NCBI GenBank assembly: GCA_036346225.1
Contig: JARFIW010000115.1
Span: forward strand, 3,261,001-3,325,000
Reading direction: 5' to 3'
Length of the DNA stretch: 64,000 nucleotides
From: Platerodrilus igneus
Taxonomy: Eukaryota; Arthropoda; Insecta; Coleoptera; Lycidae
The number at the start of each line of letters is the position of its first letter. Position 1 is the first letter of the stretch. Below, piece by piece: positions 20,701 to 31,322 of the stretch. Both the position numbers and the translations under genes were made by a program. Under the pieces are notes generated by a model that searched no databases, was not told the origin of the DNA, and was given only the letters and a program-made list of their open reading frames with translations.

Positions 20701-20990
20701 AAGAGATAGGATGATAGGCCACATACTACGGCATGAGGGAATAGTGCGGAATATATTAGAAGCAGAGATCAGAAAAAAGAGAAGAAGAGGCAGACCTAGG
20801 TTAGACTACTGCACACAGATAGTAAAAGATGTAGGCTGTAGGGGTTTCAGGGAGATGTGTAGGCTAGCCCAGAATAGAAATCAATGGAGGTACGCATCCA
20901 ACCAGTCCCAAGCTGGATAAACTAATGACGAAAAAAATAACTGTGCTTAAACATGATGATTATTATAAGTAACTACAAGAATTGGTTGGG
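17711..20990 (+). mobile_element. RTE-type LINE, near full length
   Basis: Non-LTR retrotransposon with a ~380-bp 5' region, one long ORF and a short 3' UTR. The 5' region contains repeated ATGTCCAGGTTACATGT-like motifs and a conserved lead-in that is in frame with the ORF. No target duplication could be fixed at either end, and the 3' edge is blurred by related tail copies. Confidence 0.8.
18095..20920 (+). CDS. RTE LINE endonuclease-reverse transcriptase (craniofacial-development-protein-2-like)
   Basis: An uninterrupted 941-codon ORF. An N-terminal EEP (APE-like) endonuclease covers ~1-235: GISEVRWPE (catalytic Glu), ITGDFNAVV (Asp/Asn), QIDNILV and DTDHNIV (Asp-His). RT covers ~470-800: IPKDFKRSIIVTIPKKKG, QFGFRWNRGTREAIL, FVDLEKAFDNV, GVRQGCALSPLIFNLYIEEA and catalytic FADDIAVL. 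A C-terminal region has RRRGRPRLDY and LAQNRNQWRYASNQ. The frame is open upstream to 17993, and RVGAWNVRSM just before and across the first ATG belongs to the conserved endonuclease start, so the true start is probably further upstream or non-ATG. No stop or frameshift is seen. This is the best candidate here for a recently active element. Confidence 0.92.
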   Translation: MKQVGKLENLKIEMNRLSLDIVGISEVRWPEAGEFWSGDFRVIHTGAEEGNLGVGIVMRKKIGYCVENYLQKNERVLMVRLELKPVNTVIIQVYMPTSSYSDEEVEAIYKDIEDILRYVKGHENLIITGDFNAVVGEGREGAVVGLFGLGTRNDRGNRLVEFCDKNNLTIINTLFQHHARRRYTWKLPGDIGRYQIDNILVRQRFRNQVKDCRSYPEADIDTDHNIVIMKAALKFKNVKKRNGKRHLDLEKLKDKGIQERFEKKSNELLKDIGKISDTKEVETEWNNIKSSLDMAARDILGYTQKGNKKPWITKDILNLIEKRRKYKNKSDETGKQRYKAIKWEIIRKCRKAKEQWIDEKCKEVQTKMEIGKTDEAYKLITMNFRDIKPYSKNIRDAQGNVIIENVEKVGRWQEYIGNLYAGEELTALEQESYIENEDLGYPILRDEFELALKNLKNGKAPGTDKVQAETRKAAGQAVTERLFQLVSYMYETGEIPKDFKRSIIVTIPKKKGTDRCENFRTISLTAHVSKILTRIVQRRMEKRTEEILGEDQFGFRWNRGTREAILALRVIMEKTIEKGESVYIGFVDLEKAFDNVKWKKMFEILKKIGMSYRDRRIVHSLYKEQTAVIELEQERREVNIRKGVRQGCALSPLIFNLYIEEAMNTIKCRKTFRITMQGQKIDMLRFADDIAVLTSSKEELEAALNEMETVLTERYGMKINKTKTKVLVCKGGENKSKTRIQICNTNLQEVKDFCYLGSQITQDGKSTKDIKQRLAQGRATFNKKKQLLCSKTTNIETRKRLLKTYVLSTALYGCEAWTVGEADKKKVEAFEMWCYRRMMKISWTDKVKNEEVLKMVGEEKNMWKMVRNRRDRMIGHILRHEGIVRNILEAEIRKKRRRGRPRLDYCTQIVKDVGCRGFREMCRLAQNRNQWRYASNQSQAG

Positions 20991-21282
20991 CAATATTCTC
21001 GAATAATGTTAAGTGTGAAAGGATTTACTGGAAAACCATTAGTTCGGCAAACGTCTAAGTGTTGGGGGATCTTGGTAGCCACAGGTTGCTTAACCCCCTT
21101 CACTGAATCTCGGTGAAATAGGGCATATAATTAGTAAACAATAGAAGGGGAACGAGCTGTATACACATGCTGTGTGAGAATTTCAGGGAACTATGTAGGC
21201 TTGCTCAGAATATAAATAAGTGCAGGTACGTGTCCAACCAGTTTTGAGACGGAAAACCTAATGACGAAAAAATAAGCACAGA
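20921..21282 (+). repeat. RTE 3' UTR plus a second short ORF-tail copy
   Basis: Bases 20921-~21165 are the 3' UTR of the LINE. From ~21166 a ~100-bp repeat of the ORF end appears (TTTCAGGGAACTATGTAGGC, then GTCCAACCAGT), followed by CCTAATGACGAAAAAAT, which also follows the main ORF. So the LINE 3' end is at least partly tandemly repeated. Confidence 0.65.
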
Positions 21283-21978
21283 TAAATCTGATGTTTAGTA
21301 TAAACAACTAGTTGTTGGTTGCGAAATATCTGCAACTAATGTTGACTGTGCGAAAAGATATATTGGAAAATATATTAAATCGGTAAACAGTTAAGTGTTG
21401 GGGGAACTTGGCAGCCACATGCTGCTTACCTCTCTTCACAACCACTGAAGGTAGGAAAAATAGGGCATATAACTGTAAAGCAATAGAAAGTGATCGAACT
21501 GCATCTAACAAGAAAGAACAGCACCTATGAGGAAAGACAACAAACATAGAACAAGAAGAAAATTTGTGAAAGCATATGTGTGGAGCACAGCACAGTATGC
21601 CTATGAAATACGGGCAGTCTGAAATGCAGACAGAAAAACGGTAGCAGCCTTTTGAAATACTGTGCTTCAGATGTATGAGGACGATAGCAAGAACAAACAA
21701 AGATAATAACAAATAAGTTATAGAAATAGTAGGGGAACAAGGATATCTGGGGAAAAAGAGAAATAGAAGGGCGGAATACGTTCTAAAGCATTTTGGGGAA
21801 TAGTATGGGATGTATTACAAGCAGAGATAGGAAAAGAGAGGTAGATGTAGACCTAGATCAGATAGTGATAGATGCAGACTGTGCAAATTTCAGAGAAATC
21901 TGTAGGTTAGTTTAGAATAGGAAACAATGATGGTACGCGTCTAACCAGTTCCAGGACTGAAGACCTAATGATGGTGGT
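21283..21978 (+). repeat. RTE LINE-derived composite tail, copy C
   Basis: Nearly the same ~700-bp sequence as window positions 1-709: UTR-like part first, then a decayed ORF tail with the same internal rearrangements. It ends with CCTAATGATGGTGGTTGGTGAT. Shared junctions with copy A mean the composite existed before the two copies separated. Confidence 0.75.
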
Positions 21979-21984
21979 TGGTGA

Positions 21985-22405
21985 TCGGTGACTAAAGTAA
22001 AGTGTCTACCGATTAAATATTTTGTAAACTTTTTAACATTACATGTGATTTTCCAATGCTCCACCCGAAGGTACTACATTGGCCAGGAAGCGAGTTTTTT
22101 TACCTGGAAAATTTTGAATTTTGCCGAATCCTTGTTGAGCAATTGCCCTGGGGTTTATTGCACAATCTTCCAAAAAACGAAAGGGTTCTCTGTTACCCTC
22201 GATTCCAAAACGTCGAAAAAATAATTAGAGTGTGCATGAAGATATTCGACTTGGAAATCGTGGATCACATTGGGTTATTTTTGTAAAATCTAAAGGACGA
22301 TGCGAAATGTGCAGTAGCAAGTGTATCCAGTCGAGACCACATTCCAAATGTTCTACCTGTGGTGTTTTTGTGCTGCAATTCGCAGAAAAATTGTTTCGCT
22401 GAATA
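21985..22405 (+). pseudogene. piggyBac-like transposase C-terminal remnant
   Basis: In shifting frames the sequence ends with RCEMCSSKC, HSKCSTCGVF and QKNCFAEYHEM followed by a stop at about 22405. The Cys/His spacing matches the C-terminal cysteine-rich domain of piggyBac-family transposases, which binds the transposon ends. Upstream text (22056-22286) is open but weakly recognisable. No catalytic residues and no TTAA-flanked end can be assigned. Confidence 0.5.
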
Positions 22406-23889
22406 CCACGAAATGTAATATTTTTTATTTTATTTATTTATTTATTTTCTGTTCTTCTCTAATAAAATAATTGATAAGCTGTTTTGACTTATTTAGTTTC
22501 CGATAATTATTGTCGTAAGATTATGCTAACTGTTAATTCCTGACAGTACTTCTGGGTCTATTTTTTCAAAATTCTTAAAAAAAGAAGGAAAAATTTCAAA
22601 AAAAATTCAGTACTCCTTTTATACCCCCCTTAACCAATTTCTAGAAAAAAACATTCAAAAATTATTATTTTCTATGTTTGGGCACTAAAGAGTTAAACTA
22701 CAAAATTGTTATAAAGTCTAACAATAGTTTTAGTCTTATTTAATTAATACAAGACGTAATGTATACGATATGTAATGAAAAATATTCTTTATTTGTATTA
22801 CTGAAAATTACGATATCTTCCTACAATAAAGTGAATTTATTATTATTAAAAAAAAAAGGATACGTTACATAAATGTTACTGTGGTATTGTTTCAGAAATG
22901 TAACGTCGATACAATAACAATGTTACATTACAATGTAGGGGTTTCAACAACGTTACTGCAATGGTTCTGTTTATGTTTCATGTTTCACACAGCATCTGCT
23001 ACATTTCAGAGATGCATCTATGCTCACTGTCTTTTACCCCTGTTTTTGAACAATTCTGCATTCGTGAAGAATGATATCCCATCGACTTCTGAAGCGTTCG
23101 AGTTGTTCCAAGCTTACAATATGTTTATTTTTCACATCTATTGTTGCATTTCTAGCCTGTAAAACTTTTTGGAACCGATGCTTTCTTGGTGGTGATATAA
23201 AAATTTACACATGGAGTAACTACGTTGCATTTTTCAAAAACCCATAATCCATATCTATCTACGAACTAATTAAAAAATATTCAACTTTCCAGTGAAGTAA
23301 AGCAACGGTAAAAATTAATTTAAATACTTAGCGGTTGTTCGTATGTGCACACACTAAATTTGAATCGTCTTCCCAATTTAACGAATAAAGACCAACATTT
23401 AAACAAAAGCCTGTATTGATTGTCTTTTGTAAAAGTTATTGAAGGTCGATAAAATTGACGTGATTTTTTGCAAATAGGCATTTCTTTGTATGCAAGTGCA
23501 CATTCGTTAGTATGCGTTTTCCTGATTTTCTTTTGATACAGTCTAATTACGTAAAAAGCATGCACAAAATCATTGTTAGTGATGGATAACACATATGTTT
23601 TGTAGATTATTTGTTCTGATACGTGTTATGCTGTCATTCAGTGTCGTGTGTCTCGTCTCGTTATCACGCTCTCTTGGCATAATCAGTTGTCCATAGCGTG
23701 CCGTTGTGTTTACATCATAGAGCTCGCAAACCTGTATCGAAACCCATATAATGTATTGTCAACCAACAGTGATTACCTTAAGCCTGTTACATTAAATTGT
23801 GTGCTTATTTTGGTTTTGTTATTAAATGTTTGCTCATTAGTTTTACTTCTAACCTCATTAAAAGAACCTTAACGACAGAATACACCACA
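22406..23889. other. AT-rich region, no supported gene
   Basis: It holds a (TTTA)n-like run at 22420-22450, an A-run after ATTATTATT at ~22848 that may be the tail of a LINE or SINE, and ORFs of under 95 codons with no recognisable motif (22881-23162, 23648-23872). Nothing here supports a gene. Confidence 0.55.
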
Positions 23890-23899
23890 TACGTAAAAA

Positions 23900-24448
23900 T
23901 CACATATTTTGAACAAATGGCCGTTCATCAATATGGGACAGCACATGTTTCTCTAAAAGGCTTTTGCATGTTGTACAATAATCACAATTATTACATGCGA
24001 ATGGACGTTTGTTAGTGTGCGATTTCATATGTTTTTGTAAATAATATTTGTGTGATGCAACATAATTACACGAATAGCATGCGAAGAGACATTTGTTAGT
24101 GTGCCATTTCATATGTATTTGTAAATAATATTTGTGTGATGCAGCATAATTACACAAATAGCATGCGAATGATCGTTCGGTAGTGTGCGTTTTCATATGT
24201 ATTTGTAAATTACCTTTGTGTGATGCAGCATAATTACACAAATAGCATGCAAATGGTCGTTCCTTAGTGTGCGATTTCATATGTATTTGTAAGCTACCTC
24301 TTTGTGTTGCGGCATAATTACACAAATTGCATGGGAATGGACATTCGTTAGTGTGCGTCTTCATGTGTTGCTTTAAACTACATCTATACGATGCGGCAAA
24401 GTTACACAAATTGCATGCGAATGGACGTTCGTTACTGTGCGACTTCAT
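23900..24448 (-). pseudogene. C2H2 zinc-finger array copy 2, fingers 24-29
   Basis: 182 codons with six complete fingers equivalent to fingers 24-29 of copy 1, including the divergent last finger (CNNCDYCTTCKSLLEKH) and the DERPFVQNM tail. It is separated from the main block by frame changes at about 24450-24550, where two single bases are missing relative to neighbouring units (GTGCGTTTCATATG for GTGCGATTTCATATG, and a shortened T run). Confidence 0.82.
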
Positions 24449-24527
24449 ATGTCTTCTTAAACTACTTTTATCCGTTGCGGTATATTTACACAGATGGCAT
24501 GTGAATGGACGTTCCTTAGTGTGCGTT

Positions 24528-26042
24528 TCATATGTATTTGTAAATTATATTTTGTGATGCAGCATAATTACACAAACTGCATGCGAATGGACGTTCGTTG
24601 GTGTGCGATTTCATATGTTGTTGTAAATTACTTTTTAGTAATGCGGCATAATTACACAAGTTGCATGCAAATGGACGTTCGTTAGTGTGCGAGTTCATAT
24701 GTTTTCTTAAACTGCTTTTATTCAATGTGGCATAATTACATAAATTGCACGATAATGGGCGTTCGTTACTGTGCAATTTTATATGTATTTGTAATCTATA
24801 TTTCCTTGATGCGGCATAATTACACAAATTGCATGCGAATGGACGTTCGTTACTGTGTGACTTTATATGTGTTTTTAAAGTACTTTTCCTTGATGCGGCA
24901 TATTTACACAAATTGCATGCGAATGGGCGTTCGTTAGTGTGCGATTTCATATGTTTTCTTAAACTATTTTTATCTGATGTGGTATAATTACACAAATAGC
25001 ATGCAAATGGACGTTCATTGGTGTGCAACCTCAAATGTATTTGTAAATTACCTTTTATTGATGAGGCATACTCACAAAAATTGCATGCGAATGGACGTTC
25101 CTTAGTATGCGACATCATATGCACTTTTAAACGACATTTTTGTGATGCGGCATAACTACAAAAAGTGCATGTGAATGGACGTTCGTTGGTGTGCGTCTTC
25201 ATATGTGTTTGTAAAGTACTTCTCTGTAATGCGGCATAATTACACAAATTGCATGGGAATGCACGTTTGTTAGTGTGCGACTTCATATGTGTTTGTAAAA
25301 TATCTTTGCTTGATGCGGCATAATTACACAAATTGCAGGCGAATGGACGTTCGTTAGTGTGCGACTTTATATGTCTTTTTAAACGACCTTTTTGTGATGC
25401 GGCATAATTACACAAATTGCATACGAATGGACGTTCGTTAGTGTGCGACCTCATATGTAGTTGTAAACTATTTCTCCTTAATGCGGTATAATTACATAAA
25501 TTGCAGGCGAATGGACGTTCGTTGGTGGGCAACTTCATATGTATTCGTAAATTACTTTTCTTTAATGCAGCATGATTACACAAATTGCAGACGAATGGAC
25601 GTTCGTTAGTGTGTGACTTCATATGAATTCGTAAACTATCTCTCATTGATGCGGTATAATCACACAAATTGCAAGTGAATGGACGCTCGTTAGTGTGTGT
25701 CTTCATATGTGCTAGTAAATTACTTTTTACTGGTGCGGCATAATTACATAAATTGCAAGCGAATGGACGTTCGTTTGTGTGCCACTTTATATGACTTAGT
25801 AAATTACCTTTCGTTGATGCCGCATGATTACACAAATTGCAAACGAATGGACGTTTGTTAGTGTGCGACTTCATATGGTTTAATAAATGACTTTTGCTTA
25901 AAGCGCTATGATTACATAAATTGCACGCGAATGGACGTTTGTTAGTGTGCGACATCAAATGTAATTTTAAACCGCTTTTATGTAATGCGGTATAGTTACA
26001 TAAATTGCAAACGAACGGACGTTCATTTCTGTGCCACTTCAT
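24528..26042 (-). CDS. C2H2 zinc-finger array copy 2, fingers 5-21
   Basis: 504 codons with 17 complete C-x2-C-x12-H-x3-H fingers, collinear with fingers 5-21 of the 4.4-6.4 kb array. Some recognition helices differ between copies: finger 18 reads SRKSTLKTH here and SRKGTLNRH there; finger 20 LNKSSLRKH against SRKSTLKKH; finger 21 LLKSNLQQH against VLKSTLHQH. A frame break at ~26043 (a 2-base loss in CATATATTTAG) removes fingers 1-4 from this frame, and another break lies in finger 22. No start Met with a plausible leader is visible, so this is probably a decaying paralogue. Confidence 0.8.
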   Translation of the reverse strand: MKWHRNERPFVCNLCNYTALHKSGLKLHLMSHTNKRPFACNLCNHSALSKSHLLNHMKSHTNKRPFVCNLCNHAASTKGNLLSHIKWHTNERPFACNLCNYAAPVKSNLLAHMKTHTNERPFTCNLCDYTASMRDSLRIHMKSHTNERPFVCNLCNHAALKKSNLRIHMKLPTNERPFACNLCNYTALRRNSLQLHMRSHTNERPFVCNLCNYAASQKGRLKRHIKSHTNERPFACNLCNYAASSKDILQTHMKSHTNKRAFPCNLCNYAALQRSTLQTHMKTHTNERPFTCTFCSYAASQKCRLKVHMMSHTKERPFACNFCEYASSIKGNLQIHLRLHTNERPFACYLCNYTTSDKNSLRKHMKSHTNERPFACNLCKYAASRKSTLKTHIKSHSNERPFACNLCNYAASRKYRLQIHIKLHSNERPLSCNLCNYATLNKSSLRKHMNSHTNERPFACNLCNYAALLKSNLQQHMKSHTNERPFACSLCNYAASQNIIYKYI

Positions 26043-26562
26043 ATATTTAGTAAATTACCACTCGTTGTTGCAGCATAATTACATAAATTGCAAGAGAATG
26101 GACGTTCGTTAGTGTGCGACCTCATGTGTATTTCTAAACTGCGTTTCTCTGGTGTGGCGTAATTACACAATTTGCATGCAAATGGACAATCATTAGCATG
26201 CGCCATTATATGTACTTTTAAATTTTTTTTATATAGTGTAGCATAATTACATATATTGCACGGAATGGACGTTTGTTAGTATGCAACGATATATGACTTT
26301 TGAAAGTACTTTTATGTGATGTGGTATAATCACACAACTTACAGGTAAATGTACGTTTGTTAGTATGCGGCATCATGTGTCTTTGTAAATAACTTTTCAG
26401 TGATGCAGCATGATTACATACAAATGTAGGCACATCAGTTAGTATGCTATGAGATTCCGTATAATCATACAAATTGTTCATTACTATACGAATAGATAGG
26501 TAAAAGTGGAAGACGTCATATTGCACTATCACTAAAATTGTATACAAATGCACGTTCGTCAA
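26043..26562 (-). pseudogene. C2H2 zinc-finger array copy 2, N-terminal fingers
   Basis: The 26562-26218 frame begins MTNVHLYTILV, passes a degenerate YDYTESHSILTD, then a part-finger FVCNHAASLKSYLQRH and a complete finger [17 protein letters not shown], and is lost near 26220. Further finger scraps fill 26217-26043 in other frames. It shows that the array once ran on upstream of the first complete finger. Confidence 0.7.
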
Positions 26563-27292
26563 AACGAAAACACATTAACTCTTAACTAGCTCTTACAACG
26601 TAGAATGTGCACATAAAAAGTATGCGAATAGCCGTTCGTTAGTATGCGAGACCATACGAAAGAGGGAACAATAATTATGTACATTATAATATAACGAACG
26701 TTCCTTAGCATGCGACCGCGTTTTGCTGTACAAATAACATTTCAATAGGCAGTTTTTTTTGAGGTGAAACACACTTCTTAATAGGTCAATTATCGGTAAA
26801 GTACAATAGACACAAATTCCTGCCTAAACAAATAGCGTATTTCACTTGTGGAAGCGAGTTGGTTCGTTTCTTCTTAATACGAGCCATTATTTCGTACTAA
26901 ACCATAAATTCTACTAGACACTTTTTACTTCAGTATTGGCTACCGATCATGTTCTTCCCAGGAAGATTGTTAAAAGTTGAATACATTTGGCTTAATTTTA
27001 AATACTTTTTTCTGTAATTATATAGATATAAATTTACGTTCTCGTGTTCTTAACGTATATTTAAAACTTAACAATATAAATCATCAGCGCAGCAGCCATT
27101 TTAATAAATGTCCTTGAAGGTATTTCATAGGATTGACAGATTTATAAACCACGGCATCGTTTTAGAGTAAAAAGACAAGTTTAAATTTACGTAATAGTGA
27201 AGCGTTTGAAACTATTTTACGATTATTTTATTGGAATAATTAGAGGAGATTATTTCTCATACATGAACCACCCACACATATACGATGACTTG

Positions 27293-27300
27293 CTTTTATG
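27293..27300. repeat. hAT target-site duplication, left
   Basis: CTTTTATG, repeated exactly at 30761-30768. The paralogous unoccupied site at 7352-7359 has a single copy. Confidence 0.95.
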
Positions 27301-28031
27301 TAAGGATGTATCGTTACTTGAATAACGTTATTTAATCGCGGTATTTCCTAGTCGCGACCGGTCGCGGTAACGAAAACAGAAATAACCGGTTACTCGTTAC
27401 TCCTACTCGATCGCGATTTGGGTAAAGAAAAAGAAGTGGTGGAACTACTGTGCGACGCGCCTGTGTACGCTACGCTGTGAGCATTCTCTATCTCTATTGG
27501 CACTGTTGGATTCGCGACCGCGATTCACGTTCGTTCTTCGCTATTTCAATCTGTGTAACCTCTTTCATATCATAATACCATAGTAGTTACGATTCCGCAT
27601 TGAATGCTTTTGCTTTCGAAGTTCACGTTTTTAGAGGGTGGCTGGTAACCTCCGCATTATAATTATAAATACACTTCACTCTTTAAAAAAGTATAAACAT
27701 CATTATTAAGTTAATTCATGATCACCAAGTTTCCGTATTTATTTATTAGCATGCTGAGCTTTTATTGATCTTGATGTTTTTATACAATTTTATAATTTAT
27801 GTCATTGCATGATTTATGATGAAATTGCAATGAAATGTTTACAAATAACTTATTATAGTCTAAGTGTACAAAATGAATTATACAATCAAAGTAAAATCAG
27901 TTCTTAAACAGAATTAATTTTTTAAACTGACAAATATATAGCTTTTGGTAATTAAAGGTATTATTTAAAGAACATCGATCTATTATAGATTAAAAAAAAA
28001 CATTCTTATAAAATAATAATTTGTTACAATC

Positions 28032-29585
28032 TTAATTATAATTGGGCATATTACTAAATTGATTATTTAAAAATAAAATTTGTTTCACTTTTGTGGAACT
28101 TAGTCTGTTACGCCAATCTGACAAAATCTGTCCCGATTTGGAAAATATGCGTTCACACGGTACAAAAGTGGCTACTGTAACAAATTTTTCTTTTACTAAA
28201 TCGCTCAAATTGGGAAAATTATACGATTTCTCTTTCCACCAGTCTAGTGGGTTTTCTTTTCTCGAAATTAGGGGTTCCTCCAGATACCTTTGTACCTCGA
28301 TAATGGCCGTTGATGTTTCAGTGGCGCTTGGGCGAAAACTGGCAACTTTTTTATTGAAACTGTCCCATATAAGAGAATTGACTTCATCTTCATCAACTTT
28401 CTTTTTTGATTCTTCTGAGGGCGCAGAAGTAGCATTGTTTCTTTTTTTGATATTATCGGCTACCAGCGAAATAACTTTCTTTTTTGTTCTTTCGCTAATA
28501 AGCTCGCAAGAAAATCCCAAATTTTTATATCGCGGGTCCAAAAATGTAGATAATGTTAATGACTGGCTGCTTTCCAGGTCTCCCAATCGTTCTGTAATTC
28601 CTTTAATAATAATTTGTATAATATTTTTGCATAGTGGAATTTAAATTTTTCCGTGAAGTGCTCTATAAGCATGTAGAATTCCGTCAGTAATTATTATCAC
28701 CGAGGACGCCGGTACAAACTTTTCTTCACTGATTAAGTGTGTTACCCTTTCCATTGGTTTTAAAACAACTATAAGTTCCTTCAGGAATGCCCATTCTTCC
28801 ATAGAAACAACTGGAAAATCCTTGTCTAAAAGAACCATTGCAGTTTTTAGCGGTTCTTCGAGTTCAACAAATCGTTCTACCATAGAGTAAGTTGAATTCT
28901 ATCGAGTACACACATCTTGAATTAAGTTCTTAGGTGCTTTATTCATTTGTTGTTGCTGTGCAATTAATTTTGCCGTTGATGAAGTGCTTCTCCTGAAATG
29001 GCCTACAATGGTTCTTATTTTATTAATGACTGCAGTGACATCTTCTAATGCGTCTTGAACAACTAAATTAAGCGTATGTGCATAGCATCCAAAATGCCTC
29101 AATTTTAACTCGTCTTTAATAGCTTTTTTAATGTTTGATGCATTGTCTGACACCACTATTAAAATTTTGCCTTCCAAATTCCACTCATTTATGATACTTC
29201 TGATTGTAGCTGCTAGGTTAAGGCTAGTGTGATTTTCTGGAAAGGAAACGCATTCTAATAATATACTTTTAATTTTGAAATCAGCATCAATGAAATGGGC
29301 CGTAACAGCTAAAAAACTTTCGGTGTTTCTAGAGGTCCAACAATCCGTAGTTAATGTAAATGATTTAATTTTAGGCACAATGGTTTTTATATTATTACAA
29401 CATTCTTCGTACGCTGCAGGAAGCAATGTGTTTGTAATTGTTTTTCGCGAGGGCAATTGATATGAAGGGTTTAAGTTAAATACAAAGGTTTTAAAACCAC
29501 AGTCCTCAACAATAGAAAAAGGTTGAAAGTCTAAAGTAAATAATTTTAATAAGCTGTTGTCAATTTTTTTTCCTAGAATGTACAC
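28032..29585 (-). pseudogene. hAT transposase, catalytic and dimerisation domains
   Basis: The three ORFs at 29585-28899, 28883-28641 and 28586-28032 are all in one frame, separated only by a TAG at 28899-28901 and a TAA at 28641-28643. In order: DFQPFSIVED, YQLPSRKTI, TTDCWTSRNTESF (first catalytic Asp), VVSDNASNIKKAI (second Asp), CYAHTLNLVVQDAL (CxxH), then a TAG exactly where the family has the Trp of TRWNST. The rest includes SVSLTFLDPRY-like text and the hATC domain NPLDWWKEKS and FVPCERIFSKSG. The frameshift to the BED part is in the T-run at ~29563-29572. Such a small number of breaks suggests recent inactivation. Confidence 0.92.
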
Positions 29586-29970
29586 CCAACTTTCTATTAA
29601 GAAATGAGTTAATATTTGTTTGGGCTTTAGCTCCTTGCTCCTTGACCATATGAATACTTGCTGAACTTGTGCTTGCAGTAGAATAAGTTTCTTCAGTATT
29701 GGAATTCATAGCAGTGCCGCTTTGCAATGTAATGCTAGCTTCTACAAATTTCGTTTTCTGTTTTTTTTGCGGTGCACCTTGTATGTTTACACTTACATGC
29801 TTTTTTTCAATATGCTTTTTCAAGTTGTTTGAGGTACTTTTAAAACTAAACTCTTTATTACACATATTACAATTGGCAATTTTGTCTGCTTTTGGTTTTT
29901 CAGTGAAAAAATTCCATATAAGCGATGACTTAATAGATCTTTTGCTAGACATGTTTCCTGAAATTTGCAA
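29560..29970 (-). pseudogene. hAT transposase N-terminus with BED zinc finger
   Basis: 136 codons. After KSSLIWNFFTEKP the BED finger reads CNMCNKEFSFK and NLKKHIEKKH (C-x2-C with two His). Then comes a Ser/Thr-rich linker and NINSFLNRKLGV. It overlaps the catalytic ORF by 26 bases in another frame, with the break at a homopolymer T-run. The BED finger would bind the subterminal motifs of the element. Confidence 0.88.
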
Positions 29971-31322
29971 AGTAGCAAGTAAATAAAAAATATCTATTTA
30001 AAGATAAACGAACTTACCTGAAAATATTGAGAAATATTGTTATATATGTTTTTTATAAATAAAGTTCAAACTATAACTTAACACAAAACAGACACTATAT
30101 ACAAATTATTAAAAACGATCAGCTGCCGAACGAACACTAAATAAGAAGAATTATGGAAATGAAATGTTACTGAAGACTTGGGAATCCGATCCAAAGAATG
30201 TTAAAAAAGAACAATAATATTGGAAACAGGTAAAGAGTAAAGATTCATTGATTCCACAAACGCTGTAAACCTATAGTCCATTCCAGCTAAGATTAAAGCG
30301 ATGAAAGGTATAGGGAAAGTTTAACCTTCGATTTGATTGGTTAAAACATGATGCTGATTTACACAGCTTAATACTAAACATTTGTATTTAAAATATATGT
30401 AATTCACCCTTGTCGGATTTGTAATAAAAACGAGTTATTGAAAATAATTTAGGCTAGTCACAATTTATAATCACTCAAATATGGAATTAATAATTATTCT
30501 GTATGTATATATAGAAATTATAATTAATTTGCTGTGTAAATCCACCTTGCGTACAAGGTCATCTACTTTATTCTTATTTGGAATGGACTATATTATCAAG
30601 CACACAGCAGGTAAGTCCCTACATAATAGAGGTGCATGAAACCCTTCACAGATGACGCATACTGCAGTCCGTTACCGAATAACGCGATTCGGTCGCGGTT
30701 TTCATTAGTCGCGATCGCGACTGTAACGGTATTTAGAAAGAACCGTTATTCCCATCTCTACTTTTATGTAAAGCAGGCCCATTGCTTATGTACTACATAA
30801 TGTCTCCAGGGGGCGAATTCGCAACAAGTAGCAAACTGAAATTACTTGCTAGAAATGCCGCCAGTCGGCGTTAGATGTCTTAATGGTAATTGACAAGTAG
30901 TGTAGGGAACTTGAATTTTGTGGATTTTAGTGTTTCAAAATGCACGGTTAAATATATTTTTCGATACGTGTTTTTCTAACCAAATCCTTGTTATATACTA
31001 CATAGTATATAAACAAGGATCAAACCTTAACCCACGGTGATGGCACTATAAACGATTCTCTTGGCGCATTTTAGTATTAATATTATCGAAATAGATGGCG
31101 CCCTCAAATTTAGCAGTAATCACCGATTGTCGTTTATTTAACATTTGATGGTTAGAAAAATTGTTTATGTAAGAGTAGCGTCGTTATTTAAAGATTGTTT
31201 AACTCGATTTTTACAATTGTTTCATTAAAAAAAATCATTGTGAATTGTGATCCTGATTATCAAGTTTTTAAATATAACCAGGTGTGTGATTGAAAAGAAA
31301 ATATCATTAAATTTACCTAATG

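Larger units (their letters stand above)
27301..30760 (-). mobile_element. hAT DNA transposon, 3460 bp
   Basis: Bounded by the 8-bp duplication CTTTTATG, with short imperfect terminal repeats TAAGGATG (left) and TAGAGATG (right end read inward). Subterminal regions on both sides are rich in TCGCGA/GTCGCG motifs and CGGTTATT-like elements that are partly inverted repeats of each other, likely transposase-binding sites. It encodes a BED finger plus hAT transposase on the minus strand, broken by a frameshift and two stops. The clean empty site in copy 1 proves the insertion. Confidence 0.95.
23890..31322. repeat. Segmental duplication, copy 2 (zinc-finger block plus hAT)
   Basis: It aligns with 3960-7938 end to end, after removal of the hAT element and one target octamer (27301-30768). 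Non-coding parts 26740-27292 and 30769-31322 match 6790-7359 and 7360-7938 with scattered substitutions and small indels (for example a ~20-bp deletion near 31180). The array is more frameshifted than in copy 1. Confidence 0.9.

Noticed and set aside
22881..23162. 93-codon plus-strand ORF
   Set aside because: Hydrophobic, AT-driven composition, no domain and no conservation evidence in the window.
28093..28644. 183-codon plus-strand ORF
   Set aside because: Antisense shadow of the hAT transposase C-terminal domain.
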